In this document: in pieces, positions 19,601 to 28,496 of the stretch | How the letters are laid out: the number at the start of each line of letters is the position of its first letter | How positions within the stretch are numbered: position 1 is the first letter of the stretch | Origin: an uncultured Phocaeicola sp. | GTDB taxonomy: Bacteria > Bacteroidota > Bacteroidia > Bacteroidales > Bacteroidaceae | Direction of reading: 5' to 3' | DNA length: 64,000 nucleotides | Assembly (NCBI GenBank): GCA_947581855.1 | Contig: CANPVZ010000004.1 | Location: forward strand, 121,267 to 185,266 | Translations under genes and position numbers: made by a program | The notes under the pieces: model-generated | Database searches by the model: none | Told to the model about the DNA's origin: nothing | What the model saw: only the letters and a program-made list of their open reading frames with translations

Positions 19601-20008
19601 CGCAAATTCTTGTATAATAAAGAACTTTCTAATCTGCCTTCCATCTGGAATCCGGACAATATGTTCGTTTACCAGGATATCTACGATGCGGGAGGCAATC
19701 TGCTTATGGCGGAAAACCGCAACGGTAGCATGCCGAACCTTGCTTATGAAGACGTTAACGGAATGGATTCTTCGTTCTGGAGAGTAAGCGGTACTCGGGC
19801 TTCTCTCAACAACCTGACTTTGGCTTACAAACTTCCGTCGGAATTGCTGAAGAAAGTAGGTATCGCAAGTTGCCGTGTAAATGTAACCGGACAAAACTTG
19901 CTGAGCCTTTACAACCCATATCCGGACAACTTCATGGATCCGATGTGCGACTTCGGCAAATATCCTGTCTTAAGAAAGTTCACCGTAGGATTGAATGTTA
20001 CATTCTAA
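16646..20008 (+). CDS. SusC-family TonB-dependent outer-membrane receptor (plus-strand copy)
   Basis: 1120 residues: signal peptide (MCLSMLLALFMAVPALAQ), CarboxypepD-regulatory-like domain (SGVVVDENEEPVIGASVKVA), TonB box (EEVVVVGYATQKKAHLTG), plug, and beta barrel ending in FTVGLNVTF. There is no STN domain, so it imports but does not itself signal through FecR. It is clearly paralogous to the minus-strand SusC at 25132-28464: long runs such as FIGYITQKITKFTPNM and LPS/LVNKLGV-type C-termini agree. susD follows after 34 bp. Confidence 0.95.
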   Translation: MKQHNIFKMCLSMLLALFMAVPALAQTTFSGVVVDENEEPVIGASVKVAGTTTGTITDLDGKFSVKVPADGVVEISFIGYITQKITKFTPNMKIVLKEDTQNMEEVVVVGYATQKKAHLTGSVATIPVEDIQDLSAGGLASMLRGLVPGLSVSGGQTRPGENAKIYIRDTNSLDEVGSTAQEPLFVIDGFIYPNDVKVGNIRQNLGAEAFNNLDPSTVESISVLKDGSAAVYGARAANGVILVTTKKGKLGKPMISYSGNFGFTDEVARPDMLSTYDYGRIYNAVVAADPYKISNMNLRTELFQADELEAMKKLNYDMLDKYWETGITMKHSVNVSGATERANYFASIGYFEQEGNLGRLDYDRWNYRAGVDLKISDWVKVNLAISGDYGEKNKPLIKIGGSNIEKDYNLMLTRPGYIPEYVNGLPVIAMGPANGNPSNDQLYHFATLQENGDYSETKNQNTTINGSLSYDFGWSKILKGLNLRFSYSKTINTDKGNEYATDFTVYQMLERSGSGNHLYTPVDGQDYESLMVESNFNPKKIANGDRSYLSRNTVRTDSYQMNFTASYNREFKQHAVSALFSIEKSETESEYLYAKRYDPYPFTTGQYNSATGENDANFTRSESGTLSYIGRINYAYANKYLLEVLLRSDASTKFAPKNYWGTFPSASAGWIVSGENWFQEKVKGIDYLKIRGSFGLTGRDNTAPWQWMRIFSQDAYRGPIFGETSTGSSLPRITINKNNSAVNSDVHWDKSYKANLGIDMNILDNRLAITFDAYREWNRDMLMKIAQDVPSTVGTQSADVNLGEMDNWGYELSLTWKDKIGKDFKYRINLNTGYSDNRVLNMDFNNDYTFRQIRYKGRTDVGSWGMQCIGMFRSFQDIEEYFDRYMVTGEDANGNKIYGKYLGKDKSDIRPGMLIYKDVRGAKQEDGTYAGPDGIVDKDNDVVRLSNRSNPYGFTVNLGAEYKAFSISAQISTSWGGYSFIPSSARKFLYNKELSNLPSIWNPDNMFVYQDIYDAGGNLLMAENRNGSMPNLAYEDVNGMDSSFWRVSGTRASLNNLTLAYKLPSELLKKVGIASCRVNVTGQNLLSLYNPYPDNFMDPMCDFGKYPVLRKFTVGLNVTF

Positions 20009-20042
20009 TGCAAGTATGTTAAATTTTAAATGAAAAGTAATA

Positions 20043-22235
20043 ATGAAAAATAGCACAATAAAATTGTTAGGCATAGGATTGGTATCCTCACTTGCTTTTA
20101 CAGCTTGTAGCGACCAGTTTCTGGAGGACAAAAAGAACTATGATAACGTAAACCCCGGCATCTACGACTATTATGAAGGTGCTTACGCACGTGTAAGTGA
20201 TGCATACGGCTGGACATTACCTAACTGTAACAAGAATGCCGACTGGAAATACAACTCAACAGGTTTGGCAGATGACCAAGCAAAGAGCACAGAGGAATTT
20301 ACCGGTTTCGGAGCTTTCGTAGATCCCAAAAAGAAACTAACAACACTTGATTCCCCCACCGTTCCCGATTATTACATGGGTGACGCATCGAACATTCAGA
20401 ACTCTGTATACGGACGTATTCGTAACATCAACGAAATAATCGACGGAATCTCAAACAGCAAGTTGGAGGAAAATTATAAAAACGAATTTTTGGGCCAAGT
20501 CTATTTCTTGCGTGCCTGGTGTTATTATCAGTTGGTAAAATGGTACGGAGGCGTGCCTTTGGTAAAGACTATGATTGATCCTACTGAAGATGCGCATACA
20601 CCCCGTTCTTCAGCCAAAGAATGTATCGAATTCATTTTGGATGATTTACAAAAATCAGCAGATATGTTGAGAGAAGCTACCGGAAACGGCGGTTGGAAAT
20701 CAAGTAGTGATTGGGGCCGCATTACCACCGGTACTGCCTTGGCACTGAAAGGCCGCGTGTTGCTGTTGTGGGCAAGCCCGCTCTTCAACCGTGCTAACGA
20801 CCAATCTCGTTGGGACAATGCCTACACGCAGATGAAAAATGATTTGCCGGCTATTCAAGCTTGCGGATACGGCTTGTACAATGAAGGAAATAATGTAAAC
20901 GGATCCACTTATGCCAAGATATTTACTCAGGTAAAAAGTCCGGAGAACGTATTTGTAACCATCCGTAGCTCTATCGATCCGGATGAAAATGGTTACTATA
21001 ACTTGTGGGAAGAATATATCCGCCCGAAAAACGCAGGCGGTAAAGGTAATATCGCTCCGTCACAAACAATGATCGACTTGTTTCCGATGAAAGACGGTAA
21101 AAGACCTTCTACTTATAAGGCTTATAACAAATTGCCGGCTTCAGACCATGCGTATGTAAATGCGTATCCGTTTATGGACCGCGATCCACGTTTCTATCGT
21201 ACCTTTGCATTCCCCGGTTTCCGTTGGGCATACAATGGCGATCCGACTCAAAACGATCCCAAAAACCCATCGTACAACAGCGGTAAGAATTATGAATTGT
21301 GGAGTTATGTATGGTATGTGGAGGAAAACGCTGCAGGTAATCCGGAAAGCGGAGATTCATATGCCGCCGATAATTTGTTGAAGAACAATAGATCTGTATA
21401 TTTGCGTAAACGCTCGGATGATGCAGATTTAGGTACTCCGTTATACGATTATAAGCCTATCTATAATTCCAGTGCAAGTGCATTCCGTTATTCAGGAGCT
21501 CCTTACATTGAACTTCGCTATGCAGAAGTTTTACTTAACTTTGCCGAAGCTGCTTGTATGGCAGGACATATGGACGAAGCCATTGAACAAATTAAGGCTG
21601 TGCGCATGCGTGCCGGCTACACAGGCGATTGCGGTTTGTCCGGAATCGGTAGCGATAAACCCACATGTATGTCGGCCATTCTCTACGAACGCCAGATTGA
21701 GTTCGCATACGAAGGAAAACGTTTCGATGACTTACGCCGTTGGATGTTGTTCGACGGTGGAGCAACACTGGTCGACGGTGCGCCTTCGTCATGGGCACCC
21801 ACAGGCTGGGGAGGCAACACATGCACTTGGTTAGGCTTCACTCCACTAAACGGTCAGCGCCGTGAAAGTTTGGAATACCGCACAGCTGATAATTACGGCA
21901 TCGGCGGAACTGGAACTAAGGAAGACGATGACCCACTTGTTAAAGCCGGTGTTGAACGTTGTGCTGCAGTTGACTTAACAAAAACAGACTTGGATACTCA
22001 ATTGCAAACATTAAGAGATTGGTATGAGAACCACTTGGTATACAAGATGAAGAAAGGTGACGGCCGCGAAGAATCCGGTTCGGGTAACACTGATCTTTAC
22101 ATAGAGTTCTTACCGAGATACTACTTCTTAGGCTTAACGAAAGGAGCATTGGAGAAAGACAAGAAGATTCAGCAAACTATCGGATGGGATGACGCTGTAA
22201 AAGCAAAGGGTACATTTGATCCATTGGCTGAATAA
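20043..22235 (+). CDS. SusD-family glycan-binding lipoprotein (plus-strand copy)
   Basis: 730 residues with lipobox AFTAC (Cys near residue 21) and the SusD start CSDQFLEDKKNYD. The helical core carries SAILYERQIEFAYEGKRFDD and the typical RRWMLFDGG run. The C-terminus QTIGWDDAVKAKGTFDPLAE closely matches that of the minus-strand SusD (QTIGWEDYTKGGAPGTFDP), showing common descent. It forms the SusCD pair with the gene 34 bp upstream and ends the operon before the GC-rich hairpin near 22303. Confidence 0.95.
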   Translation: MKNSTIKLLGIGLVSSLAFTACSDQFLEDKKNYDNVNPGIYDYYEGAYARVSDAYGWTLPNCNKNADWKYNSTGLADDQAKSTEEFTGFGAFVDPKKKLTTLDSPTVPDYYMGDASNIQNSVYGRIRNINEIIDGISNSKLEENYKNEFLGQVYFLRAWCYYQLVKWYGGVPLVKTMIDPTEDAHTPRSSAKECIEFILDDLQKSADMLREATGNGGWKSSSDWGRITTGTALALKGRVLLLWASPLFNRANDQSRWDNAYTQMKNDLPAIQACGYGLYNEGNNVNGSTYAKIFTQVKSPENVFVTIRSSIDPDENGYYNLWEEYIRPKNAGGKGNIAPSQTMIDLFPMKDGKRPSTYKAYNKLPASDHAYVNAYPFMDRDPRFYRTFAFPGFRWAYNGDPTQNDPKNPSYNSGKNYELWSYVWYVEENAAGNPESGDSYAADNLLKNNRSVYLRKRSDDADLGTPLYDYKPIYNSSASAFRYSGAPYIELRYAEVLLNFAEAACMAGHMDEAIEQIKAVRMRAGYTGDCGLSGIGSDKPTCMSAILYERQIEFAYEGKRFDDLRRWMLFDGGATLVDGAPSSWAPTGWGGNTCTWLGFTPLNGQRRESLEYRTADNYGIGGTGTKEDDDPLVKAGVERCAAVDLTKTDLDTQLQTLRDWYENHLVYKMKKGDGREESGSGNTDLYIEFLPRYYFLGLTKGALEKDKKIQQTIGWDDAVKAKGTFDPLAE

Positions 22236-22266
22236 TCATAAACTTAATTCATTATTAAGTAAAAAC

Positions 22267-22335
22267 GCATATTTTTTATTTTTTCGGGTTTTAAATTGTG
22301 GGAGGGCTGCGCCGGGAGGCGCGGCCCTTTCAGCT
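22267..22335 (+). terminator. Terminator-like GC hairpin after plus-strand susD, mirrored at 22722-22784
   Basis: Positions 22305-22328 form a strong hairpin (GGGCTGCGCC / GGCGCGGCCC with loop GGGA) followed by a T-rich run. The 22267-22328 stretch is also a near reverse complement of 22722-22784. Each SusD gene therefore ends with the same terminator-bearing tail, as expected if the whole transcription unit was duplicated in inverted orientation. Confidence 0.75.
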
Positions 22336-22471
22336 TTATCCGTTAAACGTAAGAAAATAGCGACCCTTATTCCCTTCATCATTTGCGCTGTTCCGGATAA
22401 GCGAAATAATTGTTTCCCCTATCTTTAACTTCTTGAATATAACTTCGATAGGTTATCCGGCAGATTGTTAC

Positions 22472-22504
22472 TTTTGGACAACATTATATTGGGGTTGTCC
22501 AAAA
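22472..22504. repeat. Perfect 11-bp inverted repeat with 11-nt loop
   Basis: TTTTGGACAAC (22472-22482) pairs perfectly with GTTGTCCAAAA (22494-22504). It is in the unique centre between the two mirrored terminators; function is unknown. Confidence 0.75.
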
Positions 22505-22556
22505 TTCCGATTAAAATGTTCAACTTAGAAAACCGTACACTTGTTACGTTCATTAT

Positions 22557-22654
22557 ATTTTTAATTTCTACTGTCACTACCACCACTCATGAAAAAGCTT
22601 TGTACACGAGGTTTCATAAAAAGAGTGATAGTAGTGACAGTAGAAATTAAAAAT
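22557..22654. repeat. 98-bp palindrome with perfect 24-bp arms
   Basis: 22557-22580 is the exact reverse complement of 22631-22654. Inside the 50-nt loop, CACTC...GAGTG and ATGAAA...TTTCAT extend the pairing, so nearly the whole 98 bp can fold on itself. It lies at the midpoint of the mirrored susC/D region. A cruciform-forming site, a miniature inverted-repeat element or a bidirectional transcription barrier are all possible. Confidence 0.85.
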
Positions 22655-22721
22655 GCGGTACATGTAAGGTCTAAAATCCATTCTTCCTTATTGGCATTTC
22701 TCTTTCGCCTATAGACAAAGT

Positions 22722-22784
22722 GGGCCGCACCTCCCGGCGCAGCCCGCTCTTCTAATTTAAAAACCCGAAAAAATAAAAATATGC
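22722..22784 (-). terminator. Terminator-like GC hairpin after minus-strand susD
   Basis: On the minus strand the stem is GGGCTGCGCC / GGTGCGGCCC with loop GGGA, the counterpart of the plus-strand tail at 22267-22335. It lies downstream of the minus-strand susD stop at 22816. Confidence 0.7.
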
Positions 22785-22815
22785 TGTTTAACTTACCATT
22801 CGTATATTAAGTTGT

Positions 22816-25125
22816 TTATTCAGCCAATGGATCGAATGTACCGGGAGCACCTCCTTTGGTATAGTCTTCCCACCCAATGGTTTGTTCCAAGCTCGGATTG
22901 TTTGTTTGAGCCGACTGAGTCAAACCAAGAATGTAATAGCGAGGTTCAAACTTAATGTACAACTGGGTATTGTTAGAATCATATCCGTCTCCTTTCTTTG
23001 TTTTTCTAACTAAATACTTGTCATAGAACTCTTTCAAGTTGGCCAATTGGTCAACCAAAGGTTGTTCTTTGATATTCTTCTCACTTAAGTCTACCGCGTA
23101 AGCGTCACGTTCTTCACGCGTCATTTCCGGTGTTTTTCCACCAATAATCTTATCAGGGTTACCCGCTTCACGTTCTGCCGGTACAGCGCTTGTGAATTCC
23201 CATGTACGGCCGCTTTTCCCGTCTGTATAGTTATATTCGTCTTTTAAACGAAACTCCATATTTTCACGGCGTTGGTCGTTAAACGGTTGTACGCCTAACC
23301 AAGTACAAGTGTTTCCTCCCCAGCCGGTCAACTGTTTGGCTCCGATGCTTGCGAAATTTGCACCACCGTCGAAAAGCAACCAGCGACGCATATCCTCAAA
23401 ACGCTTTCCTTCGTAAGCAAACTCTATCTGACGCTCATAAAGAATTGCAGACATGCAAGCGGCCTGATCGCCTGATAGGTTTGCGGGCAGTCCATAATTG
23501 TTAGAAGCATCATAGCCTGCGCGTGCACGAATACGTTGCAGTTGTTCAACCGCCACATCCAAATGGTTCGTCATGCAGGCAGCTTCTGCCAAATTCAGCA
23601 AAACTTCAGCATAACGGATTTCCATAGTAGAAGTCTGACAACAACGGAAACCAATAGACTTACCCTCTGTATTGAAAATGTAATTAGGAGAAGCATTCAC
23701 GTCCAAATCGTCAGAAAACTTACGGATGTACATGCCATGTGCCTTATCTAACAAGTTGTCCGCGCCATAAGCGTCCCCACTCGTTGGGTCGTCGTATTTA
23801 GCAGGGTCATTGTACCAGACATAATTCCAAAGAATATATTTTTCACCGTTATAGGGGTTACAGCTTTTGCCTGTATTCGGATCACCTTTGAATCTCCAAT
23901 ATTCGCCTGGGAATGCAAATGTACGATAGAAGCGTGGGTCACGGTCGGCAAATGGGAATTCCGGATCATAAGTATAGCTGGAAGCTTCCAATTTTCTGTA
24001 TGAATTATAAGAGGCGGGTCGTTTTCCGTCTTTCATAGGGAAAAGATCTACAATCATAGCCGACGGAGTTTTACCGGTATTACCCAATGTATTAGCTGGA
24101 CGCGCACCTTGTTCCCAAAGATTATTACGTTGATAATCAGGAGTTAAATCGGGTACATATTGATTATACAAACTTACCCATACACCTTCGGGATTACCAG
24201 CCAGATCCAAAAACATCTGAGCCCATCCCGAACCGTTCACTCCCGGATTGCTTTCGTGTCCCAATCCGTAACCGCAAGCATTGATAGCCGGCAACGCTTC
24301 TTCCGTCATGAATTTGTAAGCAGTAACCCAGCGGCTTTCATCGTTGGCGCGGTTAAAGAGCGGACTGGCCCATAGTAACAACACGCGTCCTTTCAGAGCC
24401 ATAGCCGTTCCTGTGGTTACGCGTCCATAATTGCTTCCACTTAGCCATTGTCCGCTTCCGCTTTTCGCCTTCAACATCCGGGCGGCTCTGTCCAAATCTT
24501 CGCAAATGAAATCGATGCAGGCTTTTGTTGAGGAACGTGGCACGACAGACTCGGAACTTGCATTGAGAACTTCCGTGATAATAGGTACGCCTCCGTAGTA
24601 ACGAACCAGATAATAATAACACCATGCACGAAGGAAATAGGCTTGTCCTAGGATTTCTTCTTTCTCGCTTTCAGAAAGCGCTCCATTTGTAACACCCTCA
24701 ATCACATCATTAATATTACGGATACGTCCCCATGCGTTGGCATTCAGCCCATAAGGACTTGTTCCCTGGAAATATTCAGGCGGCTGAGTAGTACCCGTAA
24801 CCGTATTCATCGGCTTTTGCGGATCCACGAAACAACCGAATCCAGAATACTCTTCGGTACTTTGCGAATGATCATCCTGTAATCCCATGCTCGGAAACTG
24901 CCACAAACGAGCACCTGACGCTCCTTGAATATTCGGATTACACCAATAGTACAGATCGTTTAAACGTCCGTTGGCACCGCTGTAGTAGTCGTAAATCTCA
25001 GTTGATGTGTTATCGTAGTTTTTCTTTTCCGTAAGAAAATCATCGCTACAAGAGCTCATTGATATCGCAAGCACAGCGGTAGCACTGAGAAAGATTTTTG
25101 AATTCATATATTTTTTCATCATCAT
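22816..25125 (-). CDS. SusD-family glycan-binding lipoprotein (minus-strand copy)
   Basis: 769 residues. The lipoprotein signal ends in SMSSC (Cys near residue 26) and is followed by SDDFLTEKKNYDNTSTEIYD, nearly the same as its plus-strand paralogue. The conserved C-terminal SusD region includes SAILYERQIEFAYEGKRFED and RRWLLFDGG. It starts 6 bp after the susC stop, so translation of the pair is tightly linked. Three candidate Met codons lie at the very start; the first is kept because all precede the signal helix. Confidence 0.95.
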   Translation of the reverse strand: MMMKKYMNSKIFLSATAVLAISMSSCSDDFLTEKKNYDNTSTEIYDYYSGANGRLNDLYYWCNPNIQGASGARLWQFPSMGLQDDHSQSTEEYSGFGCFVDPQKPMNTVTGTTQPPEYFQGTSPYGLNANAWGRIRNINDVIEGVTNGALSESEKEEILGQAYFLRAWCYYYLVRYYGGVPIITEVLNASSESVVPRSSTKACIDFICEDLDRAARMLKAKSGSGQWLSGSNYGRVTTGTAMALKGRVLLLWASPLFNRANDESRWVTAYKFMTEEALPAINACGYGLGHESNPGVNGSGWAQMFLDLAGNPEGVWVSLYNQYVPDLTPDYQRNNLWEQGARPANTLGNTGKTPSAMIVDLFPMKDGKRPASYNSYRKLEASSYTYDPEFPFADRDPRFYRTFAFPGEYWRFKGDPNTGKSCNPYNGEKYILWNYVWYNDPAKYDDPTSGDAYGADNLLDKAHGMYIRKFSDDLDVNASPNYIFNTEGKSIGFRCCQTSTMEIRYAEVLLNLAEAACMTNHLDVAVEQLQRIRARAGYDASNNYGLPANLSGDQAACMSAILYERQIEFAYEGKRFEDMRRWLLFDGGANFASIGAKQLTGWGGNTCTWLGVQPFNDQRRENMEFRLKDEYNYTDGKSGRTWEFTSAVPAEREAGNPDKIIGGKTPEMTREERDAYAVDLSEKNIKEQPLVDQLANLKEFYDKYLVRKTKKGDGYDSNNTQLYIKFEPRYYILGLTQSAQTNNPSLEQTIGWEDYTKGGAPGTFDPLAE

Positions 25126-25131
25126 TGTTTT

Positions 25132-28100
25132 TTAGAAAGTAAGATTAAGACCTATAGTAAACTTTCTCAAAGTAGGGTAACTTCCATAACCTGCCATTGG
25201 ATCGATATAATTGTCCGGATATGGATTATAAAGGCTCAACAAATTCTGTCCCGTTACATTTATACGACATGATTGTACGCCAAGCTTATTGACAAGCTTA
25301 TTAGGCACTTTATAAGCCAACGTAACGCGGTTTAGCGTAACACGCGTACCGTTGATACGCCAGAATGTAGAAGTCTTGCTGTTTACGTCGGCATAGCGCA
25401 TGTTCGGCAAATCCGCATTGCGATTGGCGGCCATCAGCAGGTTGCCGGAAGCATCGTAAATATCCTCATAAACGAACATATTATCCGGATTCCAGAATGA
25501 AGGCATGTTAATGTATTCCAAGTTTTTCCAGCCGGAGTTCGATCCGTCGTTCGGCGTCAGGGATTTCGAATCAACAAAGCTATAGCCACCCCAACTTGCG
25601 TTAAGCTGTGCGGAAATAGAGAAGTCTTTGTATTCGGCACTCAAGTTGGTAGTGAAATGATAAGGATTGTTACGATGAGAGAGTTGTACCTTGTCGTCCG
25701 CCTCACTTACGATTCCATCGGGCCCTCCGTAAGTGCCATCCGCTTTTTTAGTACTACGGACATCTTTATAAATCAACATACCCGGACGCACTTGATCTTT
25801 GGTCATACCCATGTAAGAGGTAATATTGTATTTTTCGAAATATTCCTCGATATCCTGGAAGCTACGGAACATACCAATGCATTGTAATCCCCAAGTACCC
25901 ATGTCAGTACGGCTGTTCTTATGAATCTTCAGATACATGTCGTTGCCGGTTTCCCAATCCATTAATAACACTTTATTGTCTGATAAGCCCGTTTGTAATT
26001 GTACTCTATATTTAAAATCCTTACCAATCCTGTCGCGCCAAGTTGCGGAAAGCTCCACACCGTAGCTATCCATTTTACCATAGTTTTGTGACGCGGAAGA
26101 GGTTCCCACTGTACTCGGAACAGAACCTGAGAAGGCTAACAACATATCTCTGTCCCATACGTAATAAGCATCGATATTAAATGCCAATCGATTATTCAAT
26201 GTATTGAAGTCTAAACCGAAATTAGCTTTGTATGATTTATCCCAATGTACATCACGATTTACTGAAGCATTACCGTTAGGAATAGTTAAGTGACTGCCTG
26301 CGGGAGGATTTCCAGTTCCGATAATGGCACCTTTATCTCCTGCAACAGAGTAAACCGGCATCCATTGCCATGCAGCGATGTTGTCTCGACCAGTCAAACC
26401 GAATGAAGCGCGTACTTTCAAATAATCAACCCATTTGACTTTTTTCATCCATTCTTCCTCAGAGATAATCCAACCGGCGGAAGCCGACGGGAATGTACCC
26501 CAGTAGTTCTCCGGAGCAAATTTGGTAGAAGCGTCCGTACGAATCAGGAACTCTAACAGATAACGGTCGTTATAGGCATAATTGATACGCCCTACATATG
26601 ACAATGTACCTGATTCACTACGCCCGAATGAGGAGCTTGTGATACCGCCGTCCGCTGAGTTGATACTGTTCGATTGTCCCGTTGAAAATTCATAAGGTTT
26701 AGTTCCCTGTCCATACAGATCCTCCGATTCACTCTCCGATTTTTCAATTGAGAACAAAGCGCTCACGCTATGTTTACCGAAATCGCGCGCATATGAGGCT
26801 GTAAAGTTAAGCTGATATTTATCCGCACGATTCATGGAACGACTAATATAGCCGCCATCCGTACCATTAGATACAGCCGCATTGTTATGACCTAACAAGA
26901 AATTAGATTCTGCATATAGCATATCTGCGTCAAAATCGTCTGTGGGAGTGTATAAATGGGCGCCACTACCTGCACGATTGGCCAAACGGTAGACATTGAA
27001 TGATGTTCCGAATTCATTACTCTTCGACGTGGAAATGGATTTGGAATAGCTCAGTTTCAATTTCAATCCTTTCAGGATGTTACTCCATCCGAAGTCATAT
27101 TCCAATGAACCGTTTATATATGTATTTTGAGTCATATTACGTTTATAATCGCTTGAATTCTGCAAATAACCGTAATTATAACATTGGTTTGTATTCAACT
27201 CATTGTTGGAGACACCATAATTGGCCATCGGTTTGCCATTTATTTCCTCGGGCACATATCCCGGATGGGTCAACAACATCATATAATCTTTATCGTTATT
27301 AGAGTTCTGCACTTTCATCAACGGAGTATTCTTCTTACCATAGTCACCCGATACTTGCATGGTTGCTTTCATCCATTTGCCAATCTTCAAATCTACACCG
27401 GCACGGAAATTCCAACGGTCGTAATCCAACTTACCGAGATTGCCTTCTTGATCGAAATACGAGATACTTGCAAAATAACTTGCTTTTTCGGTGGCGCCGC
27501 TCAAGTTTACGCTATGTTGCTGTGTGACGGCTGTTTTCCAATATTTGTCGAGCAAATCATAATTCAGGCTTCTCATGGCAGCCAACTCATCGGCTTGGAA
27601 TAAATCGTAACGTGAATTTAAATCCGTTTCCGTAGGATCTGCCGCACGAACAGCATTCCACAAACGACCGTAGTTATAAGTATCTAACATTTTAGGAGTT
27701 GACACCGCGTCCGTAATACCAAAACTTCCGCTATACGAAATTTGTGGAGCACCTAACTTTCCCTTCTTAGTAGTTACCAAAATAACACCGTTTGCCGCAC
27801 GTGCACCATAAACTGCCGCTGCCGCGTCTTTCAATACAGAAATGTTTTCGATGGAAGAAGCGTCCAAATTATTGAATGCCGTCGCGTCCAAAATAAATCC
27901 ATCGATGACGAATAGGGGTTGTTGAGCCGAACTTCCGATAGCCGACATATTGTTGGCTCCACGGACATAGATGGTAGCATTCTCACCCGGGCGACTTTCA
28001 CCACCGCTTACGCTTACACCGTTTACCATGCCACTTAATGCGCTGGCAATATTACCTGTAGGGATATCCTGAAGTTCTTTCATCGGAACCGATTCCACTG

Positions 28101-28464
28101 ACCCGGTTAAATGGGCTTTCTTTTGTACGCCATATCCTACCACTACCACTTCTTCCAATTGTTGTGTATCCTCTTTTAAGACAATCCTCATATTGGGAGT
28201 GAACTTAGTAATCTTTTGGGTAATATATCCGATGAAAGAGACTTCTATGCTCTTTCCGGCAGGGATAGCCAAATTGAATTTACCATCAAAGTCGGTAATT
28301 GTACCGGTAGTAGTTCCTACTATCTTGATGGATGCGCCAATAACCGGTTCTCCGTTTTCATCAATCACGGTACCGGTATAAGTCTTTTGAGCAAAAGCCG
28401 GTACCGACATAACCAGTGCTAGCAGGATGCCCAAGCAGCATTTAAATATACTATGATGTTTCAT
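25132..28464 (-). CDS. SusC-family TonB-dependent outer-membrane receptor (minus-strand copy)
   Basis: 1110 residues: signal peptide (CCLGILLALVMSVPAFAQ), CarboxypepD-regulatory-like domain (GTVIDENGEPVIGASIKIVG), TonB box (EEVVVVGYGVQKKAHLTG), plug and barrel ending in FTIGLNLTF. No STN domain. It is a paralogue of the plus-strand SusC at 16646-20008, with the differences concentrated in barrel loops, as expected if the two recognize different chain lengths or decorations of one glycan. It is the middle gene of the minus-strand operon. Confidence 0.95.
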   Translation of the reverse strand: MKHHSIFKCCLGILLALVMSVPAFAQKTYTGTVIDENGEPVIGASIKIVGTTTGTITDFDGKFNLAIPAGKSIEVSFIGYITQKITKFTPNMRIVLKEDTQQLEEVVVVGYGVQKKAHLTGSVESVPMKELQDIPTGNIASALSGMVNGVSVSGGESRPGENATIYVRGANNMSAIGSSAQQPLFVIDGFILDATAFNNLDASSIENISVLKDAAAAVYGARAANGVILVTTKKGKLGAPQISYSGSFGITDAVSTPKMLDTYNYGRLWNAVRAADPTETDLNSRYDLFQADELAAMRSLNYDLLDKYWKTAVTQQHSVNLSGATEKASYFASISYFDQEGNLGKLDYDRWNFRAGVDLKIGKWMKATMQVSGDYGKKNTPLMKVQNSNNDKDYMMLLTHPGYVPEEINGKPMANYGVSNNELNTNQCYNYGYLQNSSDYKRNMTQNTYINGSLEYDFGWSNILKGLKLKLSYSKSISTSKSNEFGTSFNVYRLANRAGSGAHLYTPTDDFDADMLYAESNFLLGHNNAAVSNGTDGGYISRSMNRADKYQLNFTASYARDFGKHSVSALFSIEKSESESEDLYGQGTKPYEFSTGQSNSINSADGGITSSSFGRSESGTLSYVGRINYAYNDRYLLEFLIRTDASTKFAPENYWGTFPSASAGWIISEEEWMKKVKWVDYLKVRASFGLTGRDNIAAWQWMPVYSVAGDKGAIIGTGNPPAGSHLTIPNGNASVNRDVHWDKSYKANFGLDFNTLNNRLAFNIDAYYVWDRDMLLAFSGSVPSTVGTSSASQNYGKMDSYGVELSATWRDRIGKDFKYRVQLQTGLSDNKVLLMDWETGNDMYLKIHKNSRTDMGTWGLQCIGMFRSFQDIEEYFEKYNITSYMGMTKDQVRPGMLIYKDVRSTKKADGTYGGPDGIVSEADDKVQLSHRNNPYHFTTNLSAEYKDFSISAQLNASWGGYSFVDSKSLTPNDGSNSGWKNLEYINMPSFWNPDNMFVYEDIYDASGNLLMAANRNADLPNMRYADVNSKTSTFWRINGTRVTLNRVTLAYKVPNKLVNKLGVQSCRINVTGQNLLSLYNPYPDNYIDPMAGYGSYPTLRKFTIGLNLTF

Positions 28465-28496
28465 TTGTTATAGTGTTGAATGAATGATTAATTTTA

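Noticed and set aside
22465..22650. Short frame between the convergent susD genes
   Set aside because: It runs through two perfect palindromes and has no ribosome-binding site or family resemblance; structure explains the sequence better.
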